The notes: a model not told the origin generated them from the sequence alone. Positions 26,351 to 40,449 are shown, numbered from the stretch's first letter. The stretch is DNA of 64,000 nt from Zeugodacus cucurbitae (GCF_028554725.1 NC_071670.1:51697501-51761500); one strand, 5' to 3'. Translations and numbers: made by a program.

Positions 26351-29300
26351 TTAAGTCGATATGGTAGTCATTGCCTATACGGAGCGTCAACTTTTTAAAC
26401 GTTTTCAACTGGATAAGAAAAGGATAATATAATTTTCCCTGTTTTCCAAAACCTAATATTTTAAAAAGTATCAACTAAATGCTCTGAAGTTGAATGAGAG
26501 AGTTTTCAAAAATCATATTCTGGTCATTATTTTGTTTTCCTGTAGGCAACGTATTGTTTTTAGTATCCTTAAGGTCTATTTCTATTCATGAATAACTTCT
26601 AGCTTTTACGTTACTACAGTAATTAAGTCTGAATATTGGTAATATAATCCGACATCGTTGAAATGGATAGCATTTGTTTTTGCGGAAACATCGAGCTCAT
26701 TACAACATATTTGAATATATTCCACGTTTTAAATAGATGTGACCTTGATCTCGGTTTTAATATTTTTTATGTTAGATATACCCTTAAAGGTTTGATATTA
26801 CCATACATAACGAAGCCCAAATGCAATCTGAAGACTTTATTTATAATCCTAGAATTATACTTCGGCCGACAACATTTGTTGTTGTCAATACTGTTTTTAT
26901 TGTTGTAATAGTATAAATCATACGGAAATTTTACAAAATTCTGTTTAGATCATCCCTGAAGTTGGTATTTCTTCCTGCGCTCTCCTTGACTTAACGTGAA
27001 AAACTTTCAGAATTTTATTTTTGCCAAAAACGGCAGAAATTATTTCTTCACGCAAAGTTTGTCTTATGTTCCGATACATCCCATGTTTCACTTAGCTAAG
27101 ATCTCGACTTACTTAACCTGTGTCATATGAAGCAATCTAGCAAAAATCTAGAAAAAATATATACCAACTTGGAAAAAACAAAATTATTTAAAAATTGGCC
27201 AAAATATTTGTATCGCCTTGGACAGATTGCTAAAATATTCAAAACAGTTGAAAAGAAGAATAAAAAATTACCGCGTTGAAAGCGCAACCAACAATCGTGC
27301 TATAATAAATCAGCAGTCAAACGTTTTCAATATCATTAACATATCCAGTCTACGATTGTTTGGATTTTTTTTTTAATTTTTTCACATTTATCGGCCTACA
27401 AGTGTTTTTACATTTTTATTAGCTATATTTTTTTAATTTTTTCCTCCTCTCTTGCTTTGGTAAAGTCTACTACCATACAACATATTTATTGCTTGACTGG
27501 CAGTTTATTTGCTCCATTTACGTCGCATTTTAAGCCAAAGACATTAGTCTAATGTATTTAACAAGAAAAACAAAAACAAGTCAGAAAGTCTTAAATAAAA
27601 AAAATATAAAAGCTCGATACAAAAGAAATCAACACTCAGCAGTAATAACAATAACAACAATGCACACGAATAATTGCCAGAAAATTAAGCTCGAAATGGT
27701 GCGTGTTGAAGCGGTAAAGACGCCCGCCAAGCAACCATATGACAACAACTAAGAGTAAACGGCGACCCGGCGCCAACATTCACCGATCAATGATCGTTGG
27801 CGCTGATCGCGGTGGCCCATTACAAACGTACTTGTATGCACCAGAAAAAAGTTTAAAGTTCAAGTCAAGCGGCTCGTTGGCGTTTGCGCCCGCGATTTCC
27901 CTTTCCTTTTCACATAAAAAATGTCAAAATAATTTTTTTTTTGGTAAAGTTATGAATAAAAATGAGATGTTGATGTTGATGTCGCAAGAATTGCATATTA
28001 ACAAGTTTGACGCCAGTTTTGTCATTTGACACCGGCGTCACTCACGTTTTCTTCATACTCACTCGCATACCATAAACGCGTTGTTTTTCTTTTGCTAATC
28101 ACATGCGGCGGCAATTTGTATTTGTTTGCTGTTGTCTCAAGCTTAGATTATGAGTCTGCGGAACGGCTAAGCTGTGTCGCAGTTCTAAGCGCGGCGTTCA
28201 ATCGCTTTTTCGCGTGGGTGTTTGTCTGTTTTCAACGCTTTTTCGTATTTTAGTTCGTTTCTTTTTATATTTCAACTCATTTTTATTTGCTTAAATTTTG
28301 TTTATATTTTGTTGTCAATATGTCGTGGGAGTTTCGCAATGGCTTTTTAATGTGCCATGCTATGTTTATGTAGCGTTGCTTAGACGCCACACATCCGTCG
28401 TCGCGTAAAAGTCAAGCAGGATGTTGTTTTATGATAAATGTCCCGGTGCGTCTTTCCAAATAATTTGGCGCTTTTTATCTGCCATTTATGGCAGAAGTTG
28501 TATTTTGAATGTCAAATAAAGCGCACAACGGGTGAACCTGTTCGAACGGAAGCTTTTTGGTTTCATTAAATGTTTATTAAGTTGCGCGTACTGTTTTTGA
28601 GCGTCTAGTGGTGGTATCGTAACTTTCGATGATGCTGTTGAAGTTGTACATTCAAGTGGGGTCTTATTTGATAGCGTTTATTACTTATAAAATTAAGTAT
28701 TTTATATTTAAGATGATATCGTATGTGATGGACGGCGCTTTTCGAAGTTTTGACAGCTTAGTTAAGATCTAGAGCTGATGCTCTGTACAATATTTTTATT
28801 CAAAGTGCTAACTGGAGAACAGAAATGTAAAATGAGCAAATAATCACGAGATGCTAGTCTTCTAAAAGAGTTTCTTCCGCGTGATTATGTGTTCGTGAAC
28901 TGAAAAGCATAGGATTCGATATTCCAATGAATCTCATTCAAGTGATTTGTTCAATAAAATAAGCAAAATTTGTTTGGCGGTAGATTAGGGGTGATATTTA
29001 TCCTAATTCACCCATGAGGACACAAATTGATGAGTCTAAAAAATCTAAAATCTATAACTCTGCTAAGTAAGGGCTGTTCCAGTGTACAGAAAATGTCCCA
29101 GTTCTAACTGAGTTCAATCTGGAATCGAATAGGACGGGTCTCAATATGAGCAATACATGATATCTCCTTATTAATAATACCATTGGGATAAGATAACCGC
29201 CAGCTTTCTTCGAACTTTTCTCATATCTACAGTAGATATAACTCAAGGTCTCTGTTGTGTAGGTTTCTATTACATTTGTGATCTTTTTTTAAGTTTATAT

Positions 29301-32300
29301 ATTCATAAGGATATTTCTGAATATAACGTCGAACAACCATTATCTTAGAATAATGAATACATTAAAAACAGAGCAAAACTATCTTTTCGTAACTGTTTCC
29401 TTGCGATCTCCGAACTTTTAAAAGACAATCTCATGGAATAATTTTGTTTTTTACACCAAATATGTTTCTAATATCTACTGAAATCATATGCTCTCTAAAG
29501 CACTCATACGAAACCCGGATGAAACCGAAAAAGCTTACGAAACCAATGATTTATACGACATAGAAAGATTTGAAGCGAACGTTAAGAAGTGCTTCCGTTA
29601 TGGCAGACTTGCGGCAAGTGATGACGGTTAAGTCACAACTGGCGACCTTTGAAATAAGTTGAATAGATAAATAAATAGAGATAAACTTGGTTAGACAGAA
29701 ACACAAATACACACATACATACAAATATGAGAGACAAAACCAGCAAAGTCGAAATGTGTCGTGAAAGCACATTAACGGTTATCTCCCAGAACTAAGTTCG
29801 GGCAAAAGGTGAACGCGAAGAGTAAAGGAATGTTTGTATGAATGTGTGTAAACACCTGTTCCAAAGCAACGGTCAAGCGCCTGCGTGTAACCTTACTTGT
29901 TGGACCTGTACCGTTAAGTGTGCGTGCACACAAAAATCAAATGACCGTTCGGTTGGACCTTCAATGCGCTCCGGCGGCGTTGCGACAATTTTACGCCGTT
30001 TGCGCATAATGCGGTCATTAAAATGTTGAGCGGAAAAGCCATTATTTGCGTTGCACGCTCATGTGTACCGTTGCCAGTTGGTTTGTTTTTGTTATTGTTG
30101 TTTATCGAGTCGTGCCGGGTTTGGGTTGAAGGAACACTCAGGTCTTTCCTCGTGTCAAACTTGCACTTGCAAAAAGCTTAAAGGAACCTTGTATGCGTTG
30201 ATAAGATAAAAGCTGACTGTAAAAAGGCAACAAACAGCGAAGGTTGACAACAACAACAACAAACAACAACAGCAACAATAGCTCGGAGCAATGCGAAAGA
30301 AATGCATATAATAAAACTATAAAAGTCAAATGCATGCGACAAATCTCGACTGAACGACGACGCAGCGGTAGTGCAATAAAACGGGAATATCACCGACAAA
30401 ACAACAATAACAACAAGTGACTGCATTGAGAAGGCAGGAGCTGAGCAGCACCACGAAGTGACCAACCGCACCAAATTGCTCGTTAAAAACATGCCGAAAA
30501 AGGTAATTCAGCTACAACAACAACAAAGCAGTAACAAAAACAACATCAGGTACAACAACAACAAATATAAAAACAACCAGAAATAAATGCAAATCGCCTA
30601 CAAATGACTCATAAAAATCATGTGGACAAATTATGGCCACTGTGTCGCATGTTGTCCCGCTAACCAACGCTGCCACCAACTGTGCTGCACGAGTGTGTGT
30701 GTGTATTTGTGTTGCTGGCCGAACGGCAGCAATTTGTTGAGGACACCTACTGTCAGTGGTGACTCCACATCTTTCTGTTTGTGTGTTCGTGCGCCGGCGG
30801 TGAACATCTAAGTATTCAAATTATTACGAAAAAAGAAATGTTTGAGAAAGTGTGGTGCCCCATCGCCGCTAAATGTTGGTTATGCCACTGCAACCGTAAG
30901 ACGACGCGTTGCAACCTTCAACTGCTGCTGTTGCAGACAAGTGATGTCTTTTGATGTTCTTCTTTTTTTTGGTTGGTTGGTGACAATAGCTGACAGCGTT
31001 TTGTAGTACTCGTGCGCTCGCCGCTAGCTTGTCAATTGCGTACGCGCCCTCGAAATTTCTCGCCTACCAACTGTCAAGTCAACCAGCGAGTCAACGCGTG
31101 TGAGTGATGATGGCAAACATACTCGATTTCAATAGATTTATATATGTAAATATGTATTGCTCAACACCCGCTGCACCCGCTGCGCTAGTGCCTCCTTTGA
31201 GATCAAATTACCATTTCTCAGCTCATTCCTGCTTCAGTGGGATTTTTTTGTTTGGGAACCAACATATGTACTATGAACTAGACAAAGTATATAACTTTCC
31301 TATATTTATTTTTTTTGAGTGTTTTTCTTTAGAAGTGGTGACAATTTGTACCCCTTTACCGTTAGTCCATAACCACTTAGATTCAAATCTATACAAAGAC
31401 ACTGACATCTGTACCGAAAAAGGTCTGTGTTGTATTTGGGAATACCCTTATTCGTATTTGGTTTCATTTTCGTCATCGCTTGCATTTTTTTTGGCTTCGC
31501 GCTCTACATTTTCTTCATTTTTTTTGTTCTAAAAAAAGTGTGAAATTTTTTAGAGAGTCTGAAAAAGTGAAACTGGTCACGCTACCGTTTTAAGTAGTTT
31601 TAAGAATATTAGTACTGGATTGTAGAGTGCAAAGATGCTGTTGTTGTTGTATTAGTAGTTGACTAAGGCTTCAATTGTTGCTGTTAACGTATTAAACTAA
31701 TGAAGATTTCAAGACCGCAATTTTGTGCAGAATTAGTTGAATTTTGGAAGAGCGTTAAATGGTTATCTAATACTATAGATATAGTTCGGGCTGGGTCTAA
31801 TCTACAGTAACGAACTATAATAATTTTATACTATACTATAATTCCGGTATAATTAAGGACTAGATTACTAGGGGATTAAGAAAATTGAAGCGAGAGTAAA
31901 ACTCCTCACTTCATAACATCACTTAAGTCAAATATTTTCCTTATAAACACCTTTAGACCTTCAGGTTCTTGCAAGAAAAAGGTAAAAAAAAGTAAGAAGT
32001 GAAGTGTAATACAAAAATTTAGTTTTCTTTGAATGCAGTGCGTAATAATATGGATTTTAAATATATTAAATATATACTATAGCGCCATCTATTGGTTAGA
32101 CAGAAATTCCAAAATGTCTAATTAAAGAGAGTGTGGGAGTGAATAATTGGTTCAAATAATCGGACAATAAAATATTGAGGTAATTCTGCAATGATTTGAA
32201 AATTAGGAATCCAGTCCAATTTAGACTGATTTTTCAAAAAAAAAAATAACATTTTGAAAATTAATTTTATATTAAAAGGCCAATCGAGCGATTTTATTTA

Positions 32301-33659
32301 ACAAATATTTCCAAGATATAAAATTACGAACAGAGATAAGGGTAATAAAATTTTTTTATGAAATACAAATTGCAAAGCATTTACTTTTAAAATCATCTAA
32401 TACCCCTTTGAAAACATTTCCTACACATCTTTGCTCCACACAAGTGATCAATGATCGTCTAACACACACCCTTGTCAACATGTGTCTGCGGAACACGCAA
32501 ACTATTTCATTATCTCCCACATCAGATGCTAACAAAGCGAACATATGTTGCGGCAACCAATCAACATGTGTCTGTGCAGTGGAGATGACTGCTCGCCGGG
32601 CTGTCGCTCCATATCAATCAAAAAAATATTTCAAAGTTATTAGGAAATCATTTAGCTGAAACAAAGAAATTAAAAAGTTATAACAACTAAATAAAAGAGC
32701 AAAGAAAACAGCTCCTGCAGGTAGTCTGGCTGCCTTATGTTTGATACAATGTTGCTGACGTTTGTTTGTTTGTATATTCAATAAAATTCTTCAATATTTT
32801 ATTTTTAAATTTCTACACGCCACAAAATAGCCGTTCGAAGAAGATTGAAGCACACGAGAGCGCCCAGTTTAATCCCAATCAACAAAGTATTTAACAGCTT
32901 AAGAACAGACATGTTGACAGGTTACAGGCGCAACACACAACACACACATATACATACATACACATATGTCTACTTGTCACCAGCAGCCAACCAGCCGATA
33001 TGATGATATAAGCATCGAACACGCTGGCGAAGGCGTCGGAATTGGTCGCTTTGATGTGCCATTTGATACAGTTAAAGGATATTGAAAGCGAAAGAACAGC
33101 GGGAGCAACAACATGTCTAAAACAATCGCGCTCGAGAGTTGTATGTAAATGCCGCTGTGTATTTGTTGTTGTCTCCATGCAACACCTTCTACTTAGCTGT
33201 GCTGTGCAATGACTGTGAAATCGCTTCACACTTTCGAAAAGTGCAATGCGACCGTTCGTCGAAGAACTGAAGTGTCTTTGAAATGAAAGTGACAAATTCC
33301 GAAAAATCACAGATGGAATGTGTAGCAAGCAGCAGCAGTAGCAGCACCAGAAAATCGTGTCGGTATGCCGCAGCAACTCGTTCGCTATATGTTATATGTA
33401 TGACAATGACAGTGTTGTCTTAAGCTGTAGTTGTCACAAGTTGTCAACTTTAACATCTTCATTAAGTTGCAGTGACAAGTGGTAGCAGTATATGTTTGTG
33501 AAATGAAATTTTCAAAATTAACAAAGAAATTTGGTCAGTGGAAGAAAGAGGAGTTTTTTATCAGCACTCTTTGAAATTATAGCTCTTTTTTCTTTTATAT
33601 TCGGCATAATTTTTATGTCTACCAGTTTATTGCTTACTCTCTCAATGTCTCAATGCCAT
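26351..33659 (-). other. Lim1: Lim1 giant intron, middle section with no gene
   Basis: No supportable reading frame; those of 60-142 codons, such as 31104-31532, lack domains and have biased Phe/Ser/Leu composition. GC-balanced stretches lie at 27.5-28.7, 29.5-31.5 and 32.4-33.5 kb. The rest is AT-rich and degenerate. Short CAACAACAA and TTGTTG tracts are common. A CTCF-like site at 32080 is listed separately. Confidence 0.45.
32080..32095 (-). promoter_or_regulatory. CTCF-like binding site
   Basis: TAGCGCCATCTATTGG matches the reverse form of the CTCF consensus (S-Y-G-C-C-M-Y-C-T-R-S-T-G-G) at 13 of 14 positions. It also carries the TAGCGCC-YCT core favoured by fly CTCF. It lies in otherwise AT-rich DNA inside the 29 kb Lim1 intron, where an insulator or loop anchor would make sense. 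Similar words also occur inside fly repeats, so occupancy is unproven. Confidence 0.4.
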
Positions 33660-34195
33660 TTTTATAGCGATAAAATATATGTATGTCCTCCATATTATTT
33701 TTGATCATTTGTTCTTTGTAAAACAAAAAATCATGTTATACCATTTTTATGTCTTACCATTTTTTTGTCTTACCATATTTTATGGCTACAAAATATGTGT
33801 TTTCATTATTATATTTGAAATATTTCGAAGCGTAAATCTCATTTTTATGGCAAATCATATTTTATGTCTTGACATTTTTTGTGTCTTATATTTTTCGTGG
33901 TTTCTAAATGCATTTCTTCAAACTAAAATTTGAAACATTTTCTGTAAATCTCATTTTTATGGCAAACCATATTTTATGTCTTGCCATTTTTTATGTCTTA
34001 TATTTTTCGTGGCTACAAAATTTATGTTCTCAATATTATATTTGAAACATTTTCTGTGAATCTCATTTTTATGGCAAACCATATTTTATGTCTTGACATT
34101 TTTTTTGTCTTTACATTTTTTATGTCTAAAAATTTTTCCATGACTACAAAATATATGCTTTTCTTTTTATATTTTGAACATTTTCTGTAAATTAA
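33660..34195 (+). repeat. Tandem repeat, about 112-base AT-rich unit, roughly four copies
   Basis: Units recur with CATTTTTATGGCAAACCATA, TTTTATGTCTTGCCATTTTT, GTCTTATATTTTTCGTGGCT, ACAAAATATATG and TATTTGAAACATTTTCTGTA in order. Clear copies start near 33839, 33950 and 34062, and a more diverged copy begins near 33730. Within units the shorter word TATGTCTTACCATTTTT is itself repeated, a sign of slippage growth. The frames at 33679-33933 and 33981-34190 are by-products of this array. Confidence 0.85.
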
Positions 34196-35199
34196 ATATT
34201 TTCAATTATACCAAAAACTGATATAATTTTATGTTTGCGAAAGCTCCATATACTTTTTCACAGCTACCAACTTCCAATTTCACAATTCTGCATATAAAAT
34301 ATTATTTTATGAGCAAAACAATATTTAATGCGCCTCTAACTATGACCAACACTGCTGTTGGAAGCTGTGTGAAATGCAAAAGCGCAGCAAAAAGCGCTAA
34401 AACAAAAGAAGTGCTGCATTTCAAAGAATTATGGAACTGTAATGGAAAATATTTAACTTTTTGGCCTTTCTAATCAATTAGTTGCATATAAATGACGGCA
34501 ACAGCTACCGCCATATTCTACACCTATTACTGACGAACCAACCAACAGCAGCAGCACAAAATTGGTTGTCGTTGTGCCCGGGAACAACCAACAACAAGCA
34601 GTCAATAACCCAAACTCTCATTTCGCCTTTGTTGCGCTTCATGACAGACCGATCAGGTCGCTCACACGACAACAGCAACAGCAGCAACTTGCTAGCTTTT
34701 TAACGCGCCTGTTGTGGCTGCTCCTTCCGCTGCCTCTGTTGCTGCTGCTGTGCTACTGATCGGTTGTCGTTGATTGCCAAAGCGAGCGCGCAACTGACAG
34801 ACTGCAATCATTTACTATTCACATTTCTGTTTTTTTGTTTGTATATGTGTGTGTGTGCTTTATTATGGTAACTATTTATTTTGCAACGCTTCATTGCTTG
34901 CCGCGCTGGTTAGCGGCAGATATTGGCAGCAACAGCAACGGCTAATAAATGAGCGAAAATAAAATAAAAGTGGCAAAAGAATATAAGGTGAAGGGCGCAA
35001 AAGTTCTACAAACGGAAGTTATGATGTTGCCATAAATGTGTGTTTGTGTGTGAGAAATGTGTTTGCATTTTAATTACTTTTTGCTTATAAATAAGCGTTT
35101 ACGCCCCGCAAAATTTTTCTTTGCATATAAATTTTTCTATACAAATACATACAAAGGTGCTTCTGAAAAGTTTATTTAACGCTGAAATGCAGATCAATA
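34196..35199 (-). other. Lim1: Lim1 giant intron, no gene seen
   Basis: GC-balanced intronic DNA with CAG/CAA-type tracts (34540-34760). No frame with recognisable domain and no repeat family found. Confidence 0.4.
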
Positions 35200-36500
35200 G
35201 TCAACGATAAGCGCTGAGGCGAGCGCGTGCAGTTTTTCGATGACGCCAGCAGCGCGTCGCCTTTGTTTCTAGCGCGCTTTTCTCAGCGCTACTAACATTT
35301 CTTAGAATTCGCGGAATTTCTAAACAGTTTTTGTATTTATTTTTCATTTTTTTTTTCATTTTACGCCAACAACTTGCTTCAATTTATAATTTATTTGCTG
35401 CTTTCATTAAATCGTGTTGCTTTGCTAATAAAGCAGTTTTTCAGCTAACATGCAATGAAAGCGGCGCGGCTTTCTTAACTAACCAGCGCGCTTAATAAAA
35501 ATTATTAAAAACATTTTGCAAACTAACACGCTACCTACACCAATAAACATACACACGGTCACGGTTATCAATGAACACGCCTCAAGCATAACGAAGGTGA
35601 CTGCCAAGCGCTTAACAACAGCGCGTCACAAGTGGCTACAGCTGGCTATTATTATTATTACTGCCGCCGTCAACTTGATTGTAGTTAACTTATTATTTGC
35701 ACATTACAAGTTTGCGCTGTTGTTGTTGTTGTTGTTGTTGTTGTATATGTTCTCAAGCGCTCCCACCTTATTACTTTGTGTTAATTATGTGCACCTGCAG
35801 GGGTCATTGCGTCAAAGCGCGCGGCGGCATTAATACACTTACATGCATATACATTGTTGGCGCGCGGCGCGCCGCGTTGATAACAGAGCGCGCGCCTACA
35901 ATACAACTACGCGCTTGCTGCAAAATGTATAAATTAACGCGCGCGCGTTTACATTGCTATGCACATGTATATATGTATTTGTGTGTTTATGCGCGTTGTG
36001 TTACACTTTAACAAGCCAACGCTCACGGGCATTGTTTAACACGCACGACTTAACGCCTTCGAACGCGAAACAGGCGCAAGCTCGCGCGCTCGTCTTCCAA
36101 TTATGTACTTATGTATATATGCAATACTGACGCGTCAGCTATGTTGTATGCGCGTTAAGTAGCCGCAGCCGCAGCATGCAATATACGACACGCATATTAG
36201 CGCGCTTCAATCTAAGCCGCGGCAACTGTGTAAACGCTCTTTCACCTGCTCGGTGCTGGCATACATACAAAATAGCTTATATATTGATACGGATACATAC
36301 ATATTGTAGCTGCGAATAACATCCTTTATTGTGCAGCGCCGCCCTTACAATATCACTTGTGTTGTCACGTTTCGTCAGTAAATATCCTCCAACTACTTAA
36401 GGCGACACGTAAGCGCGTATCGCGCGTTGCGCTCGCAGGCTTTGCTGAGTGCCAAAATCCGCAAAGTGACGGGCGTTTTGACCGTAGCATGCCGACGTAC
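35200..36500. promoter_or_regulatory. GCGC-dense block in the Lim1 intron (candidate regulatory DNA)
   Basis: About 25 GCGC or CGCG tetramers are packed into 1.3 kb of an otherwise AT-rich intron. Peaks lie at 35816-35880 (runs such as GGCGCGCGGCGCGCCGCG) and near 35936-35950 (ACGCGCGCGCG). There is no coding frame with a domain, and the frames at 35516-36011 reflect microsatellites. A (TTG)n tract at about 35718-35743 sits inside. Regulatory function is an inference from composition alone. Selective retention of CpG-rich DNA or a repeat-expanded motif are alternatives. Confidence 0.3.
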
Positions 36501-38599
36501 ATACATATATACATGCGTGCGTGCGCTTACTAAATTAAAGCATACACACACACTCAATATATTATTAGCTCCTGCTTGGCAACATCACACTTTCCTGTGC
36601 TAAATTTAATCTTATTACTTCATCACTTCATAACTTCGACAGTTTAAGTCGTCTCTTACAGCGCGATCGCAACTCATTCATACTTTAATGTTTTCATTCA
36701 GTATGTGAAATATTTCAACACATTTTTTTGAGTTTTTTATTTTAATTTTAGAATTTTTTTTTAGATTATTGAAGTTTTTGGTACTCTTTCCTTTTTTATT
36801 TTTAATATTTAACCGTTGTTTTTTTTGTGGTATTATTGTTTAATTTATCAAGTACCCACTTTTCGCTTTTGCCAACAGGTGATAAACATCTTAATGCGCT
36901 TAGCGCTCGCGAAGTCTCAAGGTATTCGCAAAGTAGATTAAAATATCAACTTGTCTTACTTACTTGCGATCTCGTGAGCTTAAGAAACTGCCAAGTGAGA
37001 ACTTAATTTGCGTTAAGCGAGGAATATATGTTTGTATGTATTTATATATACGTATACATATCTGATTGTAAATCACTTAGTTATCTATATACATGCGGTT
37101 ATGTAAGTTGTTGCTATATAGTCAAGAATACAAAGCTGGTTCGAAGTTGGGGAAATATGTGTGATGAAAGAATTATTTTTGCCTTCTAAAGTATTATGAA
37201 ACATTTCACTTGTGATTTGGCTAATTTTGTACAAATTTGAAAATTTTGAAATTTCGGGATCCCGAAAAGTTTTCGGGATTTTCAAATATTTTACGTTGAA
37301 AGTGTTTAAAAGAAATAAATTAAATTAAATTACCAAATTTTAGTAATTTTAAAAATTTTAACATTTCAGGATCCCGATTTTTTTCGGGATTTTTATATAT
37401 TTTACTTTGGAATGTGATTGAAAGTACTTTCCTTATATTACATTTCAAAATTTTAATATTTGGGGAAATTTTTTCGGAATTTTTTAATTTTTTTCTGAAA
37501 TTTTGAAAATTCCTGCATTCACTACTTGCTCATTATAAGCTTATTATATGAGGTGCAGACCGAAATCTCTTGAAGACTAAGCTCAATAATGCTGTTATTC
37601 TTTTAGTTATCATAAAAAGTATATAGCTTAAAGAAATATATTCAGCATTTTGAAAAAAAAAAAAAAAATTTTCGCTTATGCAAATTTAAGTATTTCACCA
37701 CGGCCACCATTTTTTACCACATTTTTACTTTTCATCAAAGCCGGAAGTCTGGCACAAAATGCGCATTTGTGCTCTCGAGTGCGCCATTTGAACAAACAAC
37801 AAAAACAAAAAAATAAAATAAAATAAAAAAGCAACAAAAAAATGAAGAAAAAATTGCTTATGCGCTTGAAAATATATGGCAGCAATATTTTGCTTGCAAT
37901 GCGACCGCACAAGTTTGTGGCTTCGGTCGCTTGTTGCAAGCTGACAGCATGCGGTTTACGTTCTTCGTACGTTTGCGGTTAACAAACGCAATTTTTCAAT
38001 GGATTTTTTTGTTGCGCCTCAAACTCATATTTATTATTACAGTTTTCGTGATTTGTTTTTGTTTTACCCGCATGCATACACATTGCAATGGCAGCTAAAA
38101 TGTTTTTGTAATTTTTTTTATGGCCGCTGCATTTATATAATTTCATATTTTTTCAAGTGTTTGTGTGGGTTTACAGCCGACATTTCGTTTGCTTTGGTTT
38201 ACCTTTGTACAACAACGACAACAACACAAAAAAGCTTTATAGTTCTTTGCTATGCGCTTTTGGTTTATGAGTACACTGATTTTGTTTTTGTTTTTGTTGG
38301 CTGTTGCTGATTGCTGCTGCTGTTGTTTTTGTTGTTGCAGCGACTATGATGCGGCTGCACCGAATGTGGTCAGCCATAACTGACAAATGTGGCTGTCAGT
38401 TGCAGTTCAAAACAATTTTCTGCCTGAGTATATGAGCATTTTTGCGGTTTCGTGTTGTTGGTTTTATTATTTTTTTTTTGTAAAAATAATGATTTTGTAT
38501 TTTTATTTATTTACAAACATACAAATAAATATTACATTGTTGTTGTGTTAGCACATATTTCTCTTAGCAAAACATTTTCTAGTGATTCATTTAAGTTAG
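36501..38599 (-). other. Lim1: Lim1 giant intron with weak CGGGATCCCG repeat
   Basis: No gene seen. Between 37240 and 37500 three diverged segments about 85-115 bases apart carry AAATTTCGGGATCCCGAAAA, then TTTCAGGATCCCGATTTTTT, then a degraded TTTGGGGAAATTTTTTCGG. Each of the first two is followed by CGGGATTTTCAAATATTTTA-like sequence, so this is a small decayed tandem repeat with a palindromic core. The rest is microsatellite-rich intronic DNA. Confidence 0.5.
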
Positions 38600-38860
38600 T
38601 TATGAAAGTTGCAAGGTTGCCAACTTTTCCAAAAATTTAAAATAAAAAATTATCAAGAAAATTATGCAAATTCGAAGATTATTAAGCACACACAAATTTT
38701 TAAATATTTTTTTTCGGAGTGTTGCCACCTATTTAATTTCTTTTTGTTAAAAAATATTTTTTATGAAATAATTTTTCAATACGGACAAAATCCGAACAAA
38801 TATATTTTTCAAAATTTCTAAAAACTACTTTGCACAGTGTTGCCATCTGTTTGAAAAAAA
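38600..38860 (+). repeat. GTTGCCA minisatellite, about 110-base spacing, three copies
   Basis: The words AGGTTGCCAACTTTTCC (38613), GTGTTGCCACCTATTT (38719) and GTGTTGCCATCTGTTT (38837) recur at spacings of about 105 and 118 bases in AT-rich DNA. A second cluster with the same word and spacing lies at 62.6 kb, so this is a dispersed repeat family. Confidence 0.55.
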
Positions 38861-40449
38861 AAAATAAATTTATTCGAAATATTAAATAAACATTAAATCT
38901 AAGTCTCAAAATCGCTAACCACTCTAAACTAATATTAAATATATATTTTTTTATTATTGTTGTTGTTTTTGCATTTTATCTCCTTTTCACTTTTTGCAAC
39001 GCTGAACTCACTTGACCTTAAAATCTGTCAGTTAGTTACGCTGTAGCGTAACCCATCACTTTGATTTGCTCAATATTCGTCGCTGTCGTAGTGACTTAGC
39101 CTCTTCTAGAAAACAACAACAAAAACAAGCGTAACTTAGCGCTACAACTGACTTCCTCCATAGTCACTTTATATGTACAACATCTATCTTGCATAGGTGT
39201 ACAACTTTCATCGTCTGCCTATCATGACTAACTGGCCATCTATAAATGATTGTTTGCGCATCAGCATCGAACTCATCGCCGAGTGGCTACTCAGTTGTGG
39301 TTGCTAACTGCAGCAAGACATGCATATATACATACAAATATATTTTATACTCTAGTCTTTTGTACCTACACTTCCAATAGCAAGCTTCCAATAGGCAATT
39401 AGTCACTCAGTCGACGTAGCGTCGCTACATTCTTATTTGGCTGCTCACTTTTTTCCAAATATTTTTTTATTGCTACTTTATTCTTATTTTTTGCCTTATA
39501 TTTAAAATTTTTTCTTATACTTTCAATTTTTACATTTTAATTTTATTTATTGTTTCTGTTTTGCGAAAATTTCCTCGCTACAGCGCGCAAATTTACTTTC
39601 AGCTCATTAGCATAAAAAGTTCATAAATAACCGGCGGCAGCAGCAGCAACCCTGGCCAAAGTTTTGCGTCGCGATAACGTCGAAAACGTTAAGAGACAGC
39701 ACGAGTACTACACATATTTGTATATTTAAAATGTAGCATTAAAAAAAAATTAGAAAAAATCTCAGAAATTTATGCAGACTATGTGAGTGGCAAAGCTTCA
39801 GCTTTTGTAGGCGTTTACTATGCGTCTCGTAGTTATAGGCTTTTTGGCTTAATGCGCCTCTTTCATGCATAAATTAATAAAAATAAATTTTGTATATTTA
39901 AATACGATCTAAATTTAATTCCAGACGCTAAGATTGCAATTAATATTGGTTCGATTTTAAAGTTCAAATAATAAAAAAAAACTTTTAAAATAATTTTTGA
40001 GAATAACCAAGACGAAGAAGGAATAATTCCGGGAAATAAATTATATTCAAATAGAGCTGAAGTTGCTTTTTTCTAATTAAAAACAAAGGAAGTCGAGAAA
40101 AATTTAAAAGACTTCAATCACCAGACCTTATAGCCAACAGTTAGCTCCATTGAGTTTTTGAAAAAAAAAAATTCTGTGAGCGTACTCTTTGAATATTGCT
40201 TCAATTTCACATTTCCTAGGCATCTTTATCGTACATATGATTTATTTTGCGTCGTTAAAAACGTTGGTATTACAGCACTTACTTGATATTGATTTAAAAT
40301 CATTTGATATTTTAAAGACTTTTAGTTAGATTCTTGAAGTAGGTAAAGAACAAAGTTCTGACTTTTTATATCGTAACAAATTTTAAAATAAGTTTCATTA
40401 AGAAATATCATCTTTATCTTTGCTGGTTTTTTTGACATAGTATATTAAA
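38861..40449 (-). other. Lim1: Lim1 giant intron, no gene seen
   Basis: Mixed GC-balanced (38.99-39.7 kb) and AT-rich DNA with homopolymer runs. No frame of note, no repeat family recognised. Confidence 0.4.

Noticed and set aside
32891..33376. 161-codon minus-strand frame with Cys-rich start
   Set aside because: No recognisable domain; composition driven by GCA/CAG and ACA tracts; no splice or conservation support visible.
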